Assembly (NCBI GenBank): GCA_963693285.1
Contig: OY848921.1
Location: forward strand, 2,619,646-2,683,645
Reading direction: 5' to 3'
DNA: 64,000 bases
Source of the DNA: Xestospongia muta
Lineage: Eukaryota; Porifera; Demospongiae; Haplosclerida; Petrosiidae
Numbering within the stretch: position 1 is the first letter of the stretch; the number at the start of each line of letters is the position of its first letter. This document shows positions 12,801 to 24,040 of this stretch, piece by piece. A program made the position numbers and the translations under genes. The notes beneath the pieces are model-generated. The model was not told where the DNA came from, made no database searches, and saw only the letters and a list, made by a program, of their open reading frames with translations.

Positions 12801-13752
12801 ACCAATAGAAACTACATTCAAAGTGGAGCCTACCACTCTTCCTAAAGCAATAACTGATAATACACTTGTGGTCAATGTAAATGACTACACTGAGAAGACA
12901 GTAAGTATTAATTTATTATTGATTACAGGGTTTGTTATCTTTGTATATACAGTTTATAGCAGATGTTCTGTTAAACTTTACACAAGCTATAATTAACTCC
13001 TGCAATGTTTACTGTCCCTCCCATACTGACATATGTATTGGTATCTCTATTAGTAGAAAAAGACAGTAAGTTAAATACCAATTATAAGACAATATTTCAC
13101 GATCACACTCTACCCTTTTAGAAGTACATGGACATTGCTTACAGCTGATAATGCAATTATACTAAGTGTCAATAATGCAATTAATGGTGGAGTCAACATT
13201 TCACTTTATGTACAACTAACAGAGACTTCCATTCTGTCCATTAATCCACTAAAAGAAGCTATTAAAGTATATTTTAAGTTAATATTATTTGAATTAACCA
13301 TTTATTTTACATACAGAGTGGTATAGTACAAGGTATTTATAGAAGTGCTGGTTTCAATAATGTTACAGTACTCGGTTTGGATCAACCAACAACTGCTACT
13401 AAAAACACAGGCAATGATTCTATTGGCATAGTTGCAGTGGTTATTGGTATAATATGTATTGTCTCTGCTGCCCTCATAATCTCAGTGACAGTTGTATTCT
13501 TCTTGTAAGAACTTTATGATGATATCCATTTTTAAATGTTTGCTACAATCTTTTAGAAAAAAATATGGCCGTAGAAGTACTTACACTTTTCGCTCACAAA
13601 GTATTGTTCTTAAAAATCTCAAAACCAATGAAGATTGTGCGATGACAGGGACTGAAGCTGAAAACCCGCTGTCTAGGGAGATATTAGTAGGGTTTGTTAA
13701 TGATCATAAAATGGATGGTCAAGAAGAAGATATAACAAAAATGATTACATAA
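9860..13752 (+). CDS. Somatomedin-B-like mucin-type membrane receptor, gene 2 (6 SMB modules)
   Basis: Exons: 9860-9920, 9978-10298, 10348-10749, 10800-11207, 11258-11494, 11545-11721, 11786-12900, 12929-13065, 13122-13266, 13317-13504 and 13557-13752. They join without a stop to 1128 residues. Architecture is as in gene 1: signal peptide, six SMB-like modules (exons 2-7), Thr/Ser/Pro-rich spacers, a mucin-like stalk, a membrane-proximal region, a membrane helix and a tail. Exons 3 and 4 have longer Thr-rich spacers containing an internal GGCAAGTTCACTAC, identical to a used splice donor, which suggests fusion of former exon ends. The introns after exons 2-5 use GC-AG borders. The tail has lost the Tyr present in genes 1 and 3 (NEDCAMTG). 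All SMB exons are phase 1-1, so copy number can change without breaking the frame. Confidence 0.8.
12901..12928 (+). other. 28-nt intron of receptor gene 2
   Basis: Same position and length as in gene 1, with GTAAGT and ACAG borders. Splicing gives ...ACA|GGT TTG, continuing open to the donor at 13066. Retention gives a hydrophobic C-terminus that here runs on a few residues to a later stop, because the gene 1 stop codon is changed. Confidence 0.65.
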
Positions 13753-14195
13753 CAATCAAACTTTGAAAGTTTTCTTACATACTTAACAATGCATCAGTTT
13801 TGTCATACTAAATATAATAATGCTGTTTTTCATAAATGCTAGGCTGCTGCTGTCATTTTAGTAAATTATTTTCAATGAATTTAATTATTAATATTAAATT
13901 TTCTGCTGTTATGTTTTTACCTAATGAAGTTTAATGAAATGATATTAAATTTTTAAGAAGTCAAATGAAGACAAACTGGGAAGACTTTGACATAACTTTA
14001 TAATTAGTACTATATAGTCTCCAAAAGATTAAAATTAGACATAGTACACTAGTTATAGTGGAGTATATTGGTATACTATGATTCCAGTACAGCCACCATC
14101 ATTTGTATTAACAGTTAAACACCAGTAATATTCATTTATATCTTCATTTTAACATATTAATTTATTTTCGATTAAGGTAATGTTTTGTGAGCTAT
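13753..14195. other. Intergenic 3' flank of receptor gene 2
   Basis: Paralogous to 6408-6945 and 23503-24040. I see no gene in it. Confidence 0.5.
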
Positions 14196-14404
14196 TCCTG
14201 GCCCAACAGAGCCCGATCAATGTACATACACATGTATTATAATAAATTTATACTTACAACTAAACCTCTTCCTTTGTTTGGTAATATTGAGCACATAAGG
14301 AGAATGAACAATAGTCTTGTTAAGTCTTTTTCTTTTTACTACATAAACTAACATCAGATAAACTCTATTATTGTAATATATTCTATATATTACAATAATA
14401 TATT

Positions 14405-15335
14405 ATATTTATTGGCAAGTATTATTATACTTTTGTATTTATCCTCAAATTTATGTACCTATTTTATTTGCTCAATTTCAGATGATATTCTGATAATTTT
14501 CTGATAACATTCTTACAATTTTCAGATAATTTAGGGTGAACAAATCATATGCTTTTCAGATGGCTGCCAATGTATTTCCCCTCCATTTCAAAGTAATTGT
14601 TGCAATGCTTTTTCTATGAAACTCAGATACAACAGATCAGTAGTGGTATTGGGGTTAAATTTTCTAAGCGGCCACACGTTGTTTGCCTTCATGGCCCTTC
14701 ATTCTTACAATCATGATATAACAAGAATTAATAGAGACTCACAGATAATAGATCTAATGAAAACGTTGATGTTGATGAGAGAATGGATCATGATATAATG
14801 AGAATAAGAGTTATTGATTTATCTTGCTGTAGTATGTTTAATAGATGAGATGCAGTCAAATCACGATAGATATTATATAAATAAATAGGGTGCTTCTTGG
14901 TGTAACTTGACTGATGATGTGTAACATGTCCTATGATGACATCACAAGTGTCATAGAGTTAATAATGTTAGGTTTGGTTTAGGGTTAGGTGATATCATCA
15001 ATATAATGGCATCACTATGTGTCATTTCATTATGATGTCATCATAGTCAGTTACACCAAGAACCACCCAATAAATATGATCACATGACATTTGTATTTGA
15101 GGTATGTAACAGATTACGACTTTGACAACATTCTAAGGTTTGTTCTATTGCTGAATGTATAACTTATATAAAATATTACCTAATTTAACACAATGTAATT
15201 AGAACGTGTAGTGTAAACAATTAAATTGCAGTATAATTACTTATGTTTTTGATTTCTAATGCTTCACCTGTACTATATGTTAGTTTTGGCTTTAGAACTG
15301 AGTTACATTACAATATGGACTACATTGTCATTAGC
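14405..15335. repeat. Duplicated upstream block, copy 1 (other copy 16112-16820)
   Basis: Long direct duplication beginning TATTTATTGGCAAGTATTAT and ending near ACTACATTGTCATTA. It contains the GGGGTTAAAT...AATGGATCATGATATAATG segment that also lies upstream of the other SMYD4 copies. It differs from the second copy mainly by a 181-bp insertion at 14888-15068. Confidence 0.7.
14888..15068. mobile_element. 181-bp MITE with 8-bp target duplication
   Basis: The inverted ends read GGGTGCTTCTTGGTGTAAC and, on the other strand, GGGTGGTTCTTGGTGTAAC. It is flanked by AATAAATA at 14880-14887 and 15069-15076. The paralogous block near 16550-16575 has the empty site with one AATAAATA. An 8-bp duplication fits a hAT-type non-autonomous element. 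Confidence 0.8.
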
Positions 15336-15734
15336 AATATCCATCACATAAAGATGTAATGCATTACTAATATATATTATTATTTACCTGATGTTGGTTC
15401 ATCACTCTATCTAGATGAGCTAGACGGTGGGGTAAACTAGACATACACCTGTTAATTAGTGTTAATTTGAGTAATGTATTTTATGATTGTGTTAATTACT
15501 TGTTATTAGGCCAATTCTTTCAGTATCAATTTTTTTGTTATTTAATAATGCTCTTTCTAATATATCTTTTGGTAACCTTTGAATTGTCCTTATGAGTCCT
15601 TGCTCCTCGTACTTATAACACCTGCTGATTTAAGTTTAATATATCACTGTAATGTAGTACTCTTTAAAGTATTTAGATTCATCCTCTTTTAATATTGTAG
15701 CTTTAGAGACTTACACAGCATCACCTACATCCAT

Positions 15735-16111
15735 TGACTGTATACTACTGCAATGGTATATCTGAAAATATCTAAATACTATCATATTTTTCACACATGT
15801 CTGAATAACATTGGAATTTTATTGGACTTTACAATCTTCCTGAAATATATAATGTCTGAATATTGTCTCAAAAGGTCTGTATGTAAATATTGGTAAGTGA
15901 TGCAGAAGGTGAAAAACAATTATGTTAAGTGACACTAGAAAGTCTCTTTCAAGTGAGCAATGACGTGTGTCAGCTTTCACATTCACAAAAGTTTGAGCAT
16001 CCACTTCATGTGGGCAAAGATGTATCATCACATCAAAAAAGAAAAACAGAGTTGAAAACTAACAAACTCGACTAACAAGTATTATTATTATTACACATTA
16101 TGCATATCTTT
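15735..16111. other. Intergenic stretch without recognised gene
   Basis: The 70-codon minus frame inside (15819-16031) has no recognisable motif and no splice context. I regard it as non-coding. Confidence 0.35.
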
Positions 16112-16820
16112 CTATTTATTGGCAAGTATTATACTTTTGTATATATCCTCAAATTTATGTACCTATTTTATTTGTTTGATTTCAGATGATATTCTGATAA
16201 TTTTCAGATAATTTAGGGTGCACAAATCATATGCTTTTCAGATGACTTCCAATGTATGTCCCCTCCATTTCAAAGTAATTGTAGCAATGCTTTTCAATGA
16301 AACTCAGATACAACACATCAGTAGTGGTATTGAGGTTAAATTTTCTAGGTGGCCATGTGTTGTTTGGCTTCATGGCCATTCATTTTTACAGTCATGATAT
16401 AACAAGAGTTAATAGAGACTCACAGATAATAGATCTAATGAAAACGTTGATGTTGATGAGGGAATGGATCATGATATAATGAGAATAAGAGTTATTGATT
16501 TATCTTGGTGGAGTATGTTTAATAGATGAGATGCAGTCACATAAAATAGATATTATATAAATAAATATGATCACATGACATTTGTATTTGAGGTATGTAA
16601 CAGATTATGACTTTGACAACATTATAAGGTTTGTTCTATTGCTGAATGTATAACTTAAAAAATATTACCTAATGTGATATAATGTAATTAGAACTTGTGG
16701 TGTAAACAATTAAATTGCAGTATGATTACTTATGTTTTTGATTTCTAATGTTTCACTGTACTATATGTTAGTTTTGGCTTTAGAACCGAGTTACATTACA
16801 ATATGGACTACATTGTCATT
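16112..16820. repeat. Duplicated upstream block, copy 2
   Basis: Second copy of 14405-15335, lacking the 181-bp MITE. It leads into the upstream region of receptor gene 3. Confidence 0.7.
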
Positions 16821-16847
16821 ATTTCACTTCCATAATTATATATATAT

Positions 16848-17052
16848 CATTGTAAAAACTGACTGGTCGATTTAATCAATATGAAGCTTTACTGTTTGTG
16901 AAAAGTTAGAACTAATAATGATTTTTAAGGAGTAAAAGTGATATCATAATAATAATATAATAAGAACTATTACATGTTGTCTACCTTCTGTTTCCATCAT
17001 GTTGTCTGTATAACCATTTATTAAATAAATCAACCAGTCAGTTTTTATAATG
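16848..17052. mobile_element. 205-bp MITE upstream of receptor gene 3
   Basis: Terminal inverted repeats of about 27 bases: CATTGTAAAAACTGACTGG at the left end, and the complement of CATTATAAAAACTGACTGG at the right end. It is not present in the corresponding upstream regions of units 1 and 2. It lies about 225 bp before the receptor start. Confidence 0.75.
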
Positions 17053-17277
17053 ACATAGTTTGTTCTGAATCAATGGACTAAGAAGACCATAAGTGTAATT
17101 ATTGTACATGTGCACATTCCACACGTTATATTTGTTTGTCTAGCTTTGATTGACAGGAAGCTAAGTGAGTGGAGTTCTACTTAGGTGTGTCAAGTAAAGA
17201 AGGCAAGAAGGTATTTATATTTTAGAGTCCCAATAGTTTATACATCATTGATATGTTCCTCATTATAGGCCTTAAGC

Positions 17278-20200
17278 ATGAAGTCATCAAGTTTACTTCT
17301 GCTGGTACTTTTAAAGACTTTTTTTAACATTTCTAATGGTCAGTTAAAACAATGCCTTTCTTTACATATTTAATAATATGTTGTTAAACATTCAGGCTCA
17401 TGTGTTTCATTAAATCTTGGCTATCCTGGATGTTGTGATTATTCATTGACATTTATATGTAGTGATAATGGCTGCTTTTGTGATAGACTGTGTCATATCC
17501 ATGGAGACTGTTGTAGTGACATTGCTAGTATTGGCTGTCATCCTGATGGTATTACAACAGAGTCATATACACCAATCACCTCTTTGGTCACTTCAATGAC
17601 TACAAGTACACCTATTACAACTGTTACTGCTAGCAAGTTGACTACAAAAATGTCACATATACCAACCAACTCTCTAGTCACTTCACCACCAGCTATGACT
17701 ACACCTATTCCAACTATTACTGAAGGCAAGTTCATTATATTACAGTGAAATACATACATCATTTACCATTTCTAGGCTCTTGCCTTTCATTGAACCTTGG
17801 CTATCATGGATGTTGTGATAATTCGTTGACATTTATATGTAGTGATAATGGTTGCTATTGTGATAGACTGTGTCATATCCATGGAGACTGTTGCAGTGAC
17901 ATTGCTAGTATTGGTTGTCACCCTGTTGGTATTACAACAGAGTCATATACACCAATCACCTCTCTAGTCACTTTAACAGCTACAAGGACACCTATTCCAA
18001 CTGTTATTGCTAGCAAGTTAACTACAAAAATGTCACATATACCAACCAACTCTCTGGTCACTTCAACAGCTATGACCACACCTATTCCAACTATTATTGC
18101 AGGCAAGTTCATTATATTAAAATGAAATACATACATCATTTACCATTTCTAGGCTCTTGCCTTTCATTGAACCTTGGCTATCATGGATGTTGTGATAATT
18201 CGTTGACATTTATATGTAGTGATAATGGTTGCTATTGTGATAGACTGTGTCATATCCATGGAGACTGTTGCAGTGACATTGCTAGTATTGGTTGTCACCC
18301 TGTTGGTATTACAACAGAGTCATATACACCAATCACCTCTCTAGTCACTTCAACAGCTACAAGGACACCTATTCCAACTGTTACTGCTAGCAAGTTGACT
18401 ACAACGATGTCGCATATACCAACCAACTCTCTGGTCACTTCAACAGCTATGACCACACCTATTCCAACTATTATTGCAGGCAAGTTCATTATATTATAGT
18501 GAAATATATACATCATTTCTCATTTCTAGGCTCTTGCCTTTCACTGAACCTTGGCTATTCTGGATGTTGTAATTATTCGTTGACATTTATATGTAGTGAT
18601 AATGGCTGCTTTTGTGATAGACTGTGTCATATCCATGGAGACTGTTGCAGTGATATTGCTAGTATTGGTTGTCATCCTGATGGTATTACAACAGAGTCAT
18701 ATACACCAATCACCTCTCTGGTCACTTCAATGGCTACAAGCACACCTATTCCAACTGTTACTGCTAGCAATTTGACTACAACGATGTCGCATATACCAAC
18801 CAACTCTCTGGTCACTTCAACAGTTACTATCACACCTATTCCAACTATTACTGAAGGCAAGTTCATTATATTATAGTAAAATACATACATCATTTCTCAT
18901 TTCTAGGCTCTTGTCTTTCACTGAATCTTAGCTATCCTGGATGTTGTGACTATTTCTTAACATTTATATGTAGTGATAATGGCTGCTTCTGTGATAGACT
19001 GTGTCATATCCATGGAGACTGTTGCAGTGACATTGCTAGTATTGGTTGTCATCCTGATGGTATTACAACAGAGTCATATACACCAATCACCTCTTTGGTC
19101 ACTTCAATGGCTACAAGCACACCTATTCCAACTGTTACTGCGAGCAAGTTGACTACAACGATGTCGCATATACCAACCAACTCTCTAGTCACTTCAACAG
19201 CTATGACCACACCTATTCCAACTAATACTGCAGGCAAGTTCATTATATTATAGTGAAATATATACATCATTTCTCATTTCTAGGCTCTTGCCTTTCACTG
19301 ATCCTTGGCTATTCTGGATGTTGTAATTATTCGTTGACATTTATATGTAGTGATAATGGCTGCTTTTGTGATAGACTGTGTCATATCCATGGAGACTGTT
19401 GCAGTGACATTGCTAGTATTGGTTGTCATCCTGATGGTATTACAACAGAGTCATATACACCAATCACCTCTCTGGTCACTTCAATGGCTACAAGCACACC
19501 TATTCCAACTGTTACTGCGAGCAAGTTGACTACAACGATGTCGCATATACCAACCAACTCTCTAGTCACTTCAACAGCTATGACCACACCTATTCCAACT
19601 AATACTGCAGGCAAGTTCATTATATTATAGTGAAATATATACATCATTTCTCATTTCTAGGTTCTTGTCTTTCACTGAACCTTGGCTATTCTGGATGTTG
19701 TAATTATTCATTGACATTTATATGTAGTGATAATGGCTGCTTCTGTGATAGACTGTGTCATATCCATGGAGATTGTTGCAGTGACATTGCTAGTATTGGT
19801 TGTCACCCTGTTGGTATTACAACAGAGTCATATACACCAATCACCTCTCTGGTCACTTCAAGAGTTACTAGCACACTTATTCCAACTATTACTGAAGGCA
19901 AGTTCATTATATTATAGTGAAATACATACATCATTTCTCATTTCTAGGCTCTTGCCTTTCACTGAATCTTGGCTATCATGGATGTTGTGACTATTTCTTA
20001 ACATCTATATGTAGTGATAATGGCTGCTTCTGTGATAGACTGTGTCATATCCATGGAGATTGTTGCAGTGACATTGCTAGTATTGGTTGTCACCCTGTTG
20101 GTATTACAACAGTATCATATACACCAATCACCTCTCTGGTCACTTCAATGGCTACAAGCACACCTATTCCAACTGTTACTGCTAGCAAGTTGACTACAAC

Positions 20201-23200
20201 GATGTCGCATATACCAACCAACTCTTTGGTCACTTCAGCAGCTATGACCACACCTATTCCAACTTTTACTGCAGGCAAGTTCATTATATTATAGTGAAAT
20301 ATATACATCATTTCTCATTTCTAGGCTCTTGCCTTTCACTGAACCTTGGCTATTCTGGATGTTGTGATTATTCGTTGACATTTATATGTAGTGATAATGG
20401 CTGCTATTGTGATAGACTGTGTCATATCCATGGAGACTGTTGCAGTGACATTGCTAGTATTGGTTGTCACCCTGTTGGTATTACAACAGAGTCATATACA
20501 CCAATCACCTCTCTGGTCACTTCAACAGTTACTAGCACACCTACTGTCACTTCTACTGTTGCTAATACACCTATTCCAACTATTACTATAGGCAAGTTCA
20601 CTACAACATCAATGTTAACCACCTCTCTTTTCACTACACTAACTACAAGCACACCTATTCCAACTGTTACTATAGGCAAGTTCAATATTATATTTAAATG
20701 AATAAATCATACCTGTCATGTTTAGGTTCATGCCTTTCACTGAACCTCAATTATTCTGGATGTTGTGATTATTCACAGCCATTGTTATGTAGCAATAATG
20801 GTTGCTATTGTGATCAGAGCTGTTACAGTTTTGGAGACTGTTGCAGTGATATTGGTAATATCAGTTGCTTTCCTGTCTCTTCACCAACTCCTTTGCCATC
20901 AGGTAAAGTCATTATATGTTATTTATGAATGATGATACAGGTACATAATCATTTTTACTAACTTAGGGTCATGCCTTTCTCTTAATCTCAACTATTCTGG
21001 ATGTTGCGATTACTCTTTCTCACAAATATGTAGTAATAATGACTGTCATTGTGATCAAGAATGTTATACATATGGTGACTGTTGTAGTGATATTGCCAGT
21101 ATTGGTTGCTTTTCTTCCAGTGTTATTACAGCAAGTATTATATCTACAAGTCAATTCACAGTAATGTTTTCTATTTCAAATACTCATGCTGGTATATCAT
21201 CAAACATGGTCACACTAATGTCAAGCACACATATTATTTCTACATCTTTAAGTCCTTCCCTTTCACGCTCATCAATTTTTAATAAACCTTCTGCTTATTC
21301 AATCAAACCTTTGTCCATTTCCTTATCAATGGTATCTGCAACATCAAAATTATCTCTATTATTTACTCCGTCCATTGCAAAATCAAGTAGACTTATTTCT
21401 ACTACGAGTACTCCTGAAGTTTTAAGTCAAAGTATAATATTGTCTTTTTCAAGTACTTCTCTTGTTCCATCCACCGTACCATCTTCTCTTTCAAATGGAT
21501 CTAGAGTTAATACATTTATTGTAACATCATCCATTTTGACTACTACAAGTAGTGTTACCATATCGAGTATCATCCTGCCAACCTCTGATATACTGGTATC
21601 CTCAAATCCATCATCCATTATTGCAACATTAACTACACCTATACCCTCAAGTACATCCATAGCCATGTCAATTGTATCTATTACTTCTGTAAAGAGTTCT
21701 ATATCCTTAACTCCTTCAATTACTACATTCATTATAAGTACTTCCATTAATCCTATGCATGCAAGTAGTAGTGCATCATCAACCATAGTTGTTATAACAT
21801 CTATTTCTTCAAGCATTGCTAAATTAACATCATCTATTTTGAGTACTTCTACTACTTCTTCCATTACAATGTCACCTCTTTCAATTACTACTATGAACAG
21901 TTATGTGTCATCAAATGAGATTATAACATCTGTTGCTCCAACAACCAGTACAAGTACTTCAACTGCAAAATCATCTATTTCAACTATATTCACTGTTAGT
22001 AAAGGCAGTTCCATATTTTCAAGTCTATTTATACCATCATATAGTTCTATTGCTCCTACAATGTCACCTCCTTTGAGTACTACAAGTGCTACTGTATACA
22101 TGTCATCAAGTCCATTTTTTGTGACATCCATTGTTCTTACAACATCCTTCATTGAAAAAACATCTACTTCAAGTATTTCTATAACTCCTTCCATTGTAGC
22201 GTCACCTCTTTTGAGTACAACTGAAAACAACTACATATCTTTGAGTTCAATTATTGGAACATCTGTTGCTCCTACAAGCAGTCAGACTATATTTTCAAGC
22301 ATTTCCCCTGAAAAATCATCTATTTCAAGTATACTCATTGCTACAAAATATAGTATTACCATCACTCTTACAACCAGTTCAAAATCCAATATTATTGGTG
22401 TATCTAGTCCAAACAGGTTTGCTCATTCAACAATACTACCTATGCTCTCTTCCATTGTTTCAACTTTATCAACTATACCATCATCATTATTATTAAGTAT
22501 TCCAATATCAAGTTCTACTACAAAAAGATCTGACATGACTACACCAATAGAAACTACATTCAAAGTGGAGCCTACCACTCTTCCTAAAGCAATAACTGAT
22601 AATACACTTGTGGTCAATGTAAATGACTACACTGAGGAGACAGTAAGTGTTAATTTATTATTGATTATAGGGTTTGTCTTCTTTGTATATACAGTTTATA
22701 GCAGATGTTCTGTTAAACTTTAAACAAGCTATAATTAACTCCTGCAATGTTTACTGTCCCTCACATACTGACATATGTATTAGTATCTCTATTAGTAGAA
22801 AAAGACAGTAAGTTAAATACCAATTATAAGACAATATTTCACATCACACTCTACCCTTTTAGAAGTACATGGACATTGCTTACAGCTGATAATGCAATTA
22901 TACTAAGTGTCAATAATGCAATTAATGGTGGAGTCAACATTTCACTTTATGTACAACTAACAGAGACTTCCATTCTGTCCATTAATGCACTAAAAGAAGC
23001 TATTAAAGTATATTTTAAGTTAATACTATTTGAATTAATCATTTATTTTACATACAGAGTGGTATAGTACAAGGTATTTATAGAAGTGCTGGTTTCAATA
23101 ATGTTACAGTACTCGGTTTGGATCAACCAACAACAGCTACTAAAAACACAGGCAATGATTCTATTGGTATAGTTGCAGTGGTTATTGGTATAGTATGTAT

Positions 23201-23502
23201 TGTCTCTGTTCCCCTCATAATCTCAGTGACAGTTGTATTCTTCTTGTAAGTACTTTATGATGATATTCATAATTAAGTCTTTACTACAATCTCTTAGAAA
23301 AAAATGTGGCCATAGAAGTACTTACTCTTTTCGCTCACGAAGTATTTCTCTTACAAACCTCATAACCAATCAAGAAGAGAATATTTATGTAATTACAGGG
23401 ACTGAGGCCGAAGACCCACTGTCTAGAGAGATAACGATAGGATCTGTTAATGATCATAACATGGATGGTCAAGAAGAAGATATAAGGAAAGAAATTACGT
23501 AA
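17278..23502 (+). CDS. Somatomedin-B-like mucin-type membrane receptor, gene 3 (11 SMB modules)
   Basis: Exons: 17278-17338, 17396-17725, 17776-18102, 18153-18479, 18530-18856, 18907-19233, 19284-19610, 19661-19897, 19948-20274, 20325-20675, 20726-20902, 20967-22642, 22671-22807, 22863-23007, 23058-23245 and 23298-23502. They join to 1822 residues with no stop. It has a signal peptide, eleven SMB-like modules (typical core CYCDRLCHIHGDCCSDIASIGC shortened: C-x-C-D-x2-C-x5-CC), and Thr/Pro spacers of the TSTPIPTVTAS type. These are followed by the longest Ser/Thr stalk of the family, the membrane-proximal region, a membrane helix, and a tail with NIYVITG. Nine consecutive introns (after exons 2-10) are exactly 50 nt and start with GC. 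Near-identity of the middle exons points to recent exon amplification by unequal crossing-over. Function is unknown; a polymorphic surface receptor or adhesin is possible. Confidence 0.8.
17396..20675 (+). repeat. Tandem 377-bp exon-plus-intron repeat
   Basis: Nine consecutive units, most of them 327 bp of exon plus a 50-bp intron (period 377). Two are length variants: one exon shortened to 237 bp (19661-19897) and one extended to 351 bp (20325-20675). Every exon is phase 1-1. Each unit carries the same GCAAGTTC donor and a TTTCTAG acceptor. Confidence 0.85.
22643..22670 (+). other. 28-nt intron of receptor gene 3
   Basis: Begins GTAAGT and ends ATAG; the length is identical to genes 1 and 2 despite substitutions. 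Retention would end the protein shortly after a hydrophobic stretch (NLLLIIGFVFFVYTVYS). Confidence 0.65.
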
Positions 23503-24040
23503 AGACCAAACTTTCGAAAAGATTCCTTACATTCTTAACAATGTACCTGTTTTTGTCATATATTATATTACATTATAATAATGCTGTTTTTATAAATGTT
23601 AGGCTGCTACTGTCAATAATAATTAAGTATTTTCAATGCATCTTATGACTAACATTAAATTTTCTGTTGTTATATTTTTTACCTAATGAACTTTATAAAA
23701 TGATATTAAAATTTTATGAAGTCAAATGAAGACAAAATAGAAAGAATTTGATATAGCTATATATAGTCCTTAAAGATATATGTCTCAAGTAGTTACCATA
23801 TACTACAATTATAAGTAAGACTACATAGTCTGCAAAAGATTAAAATTAGACATAGTACAATAGTTATAGTGTAGTGTATTGATATGTTATGACACAAGTA
23901 CAAGCCACCAGTATTTCTATTAACACCAGTAATATTCCTTTATATTCTCACTTTAAGATATTCACTTATTTAGTTGTTGGAATACATTTGTCTTGATAGA
24001 AAAATATTAATTTATGCATTATAGAAGTTGATTTCTAGAT
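23503..24040. other. Intergenic 3' flank of receptor gene 3
   Basis: Paralogous to 6408-6945. No gene is seen. It lies between the convergent receptor gene 3 and SMYD4 copy B. Confidence 0.5.

Larger units (their letters stand above)
14196..15734 (-). pseudogene. SMYD4-like gene relics of unit 3
   Basis: Isolated exon remnants in minus orientation. One at about 14230-14360 is frameshifted relative to the intact copies. Another lies near 15335-15440. A first-exon relic ends at 15734 and reads M-D-V-G-D-A-V followed by an in-frame stop. Most of the gene, including SET and MYND, is absent. The intervening DNA is a duplicated upstream block. Confidence 0.6.

Noticed and set aside
14616..16479. 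Repeated 60-codon ORFs at 14616-14798 and 16297-16479 as a small gene family
   Set aside because: Both lie in a duplicated upstream block also present, without an open frame, near 2860-3020. The similarity reflects DNA duplication and not a conserved protein.
17396..20902. Cys-rich modules as a possible toxin or antimicrobial peptide cluster
   Set aside because: The modules are joined by in-frame splicing into a long protein with a signal peptide, mucin stalk and membrane helix. The cysteine pattern fits somatomedin B better than a secreted toxin.
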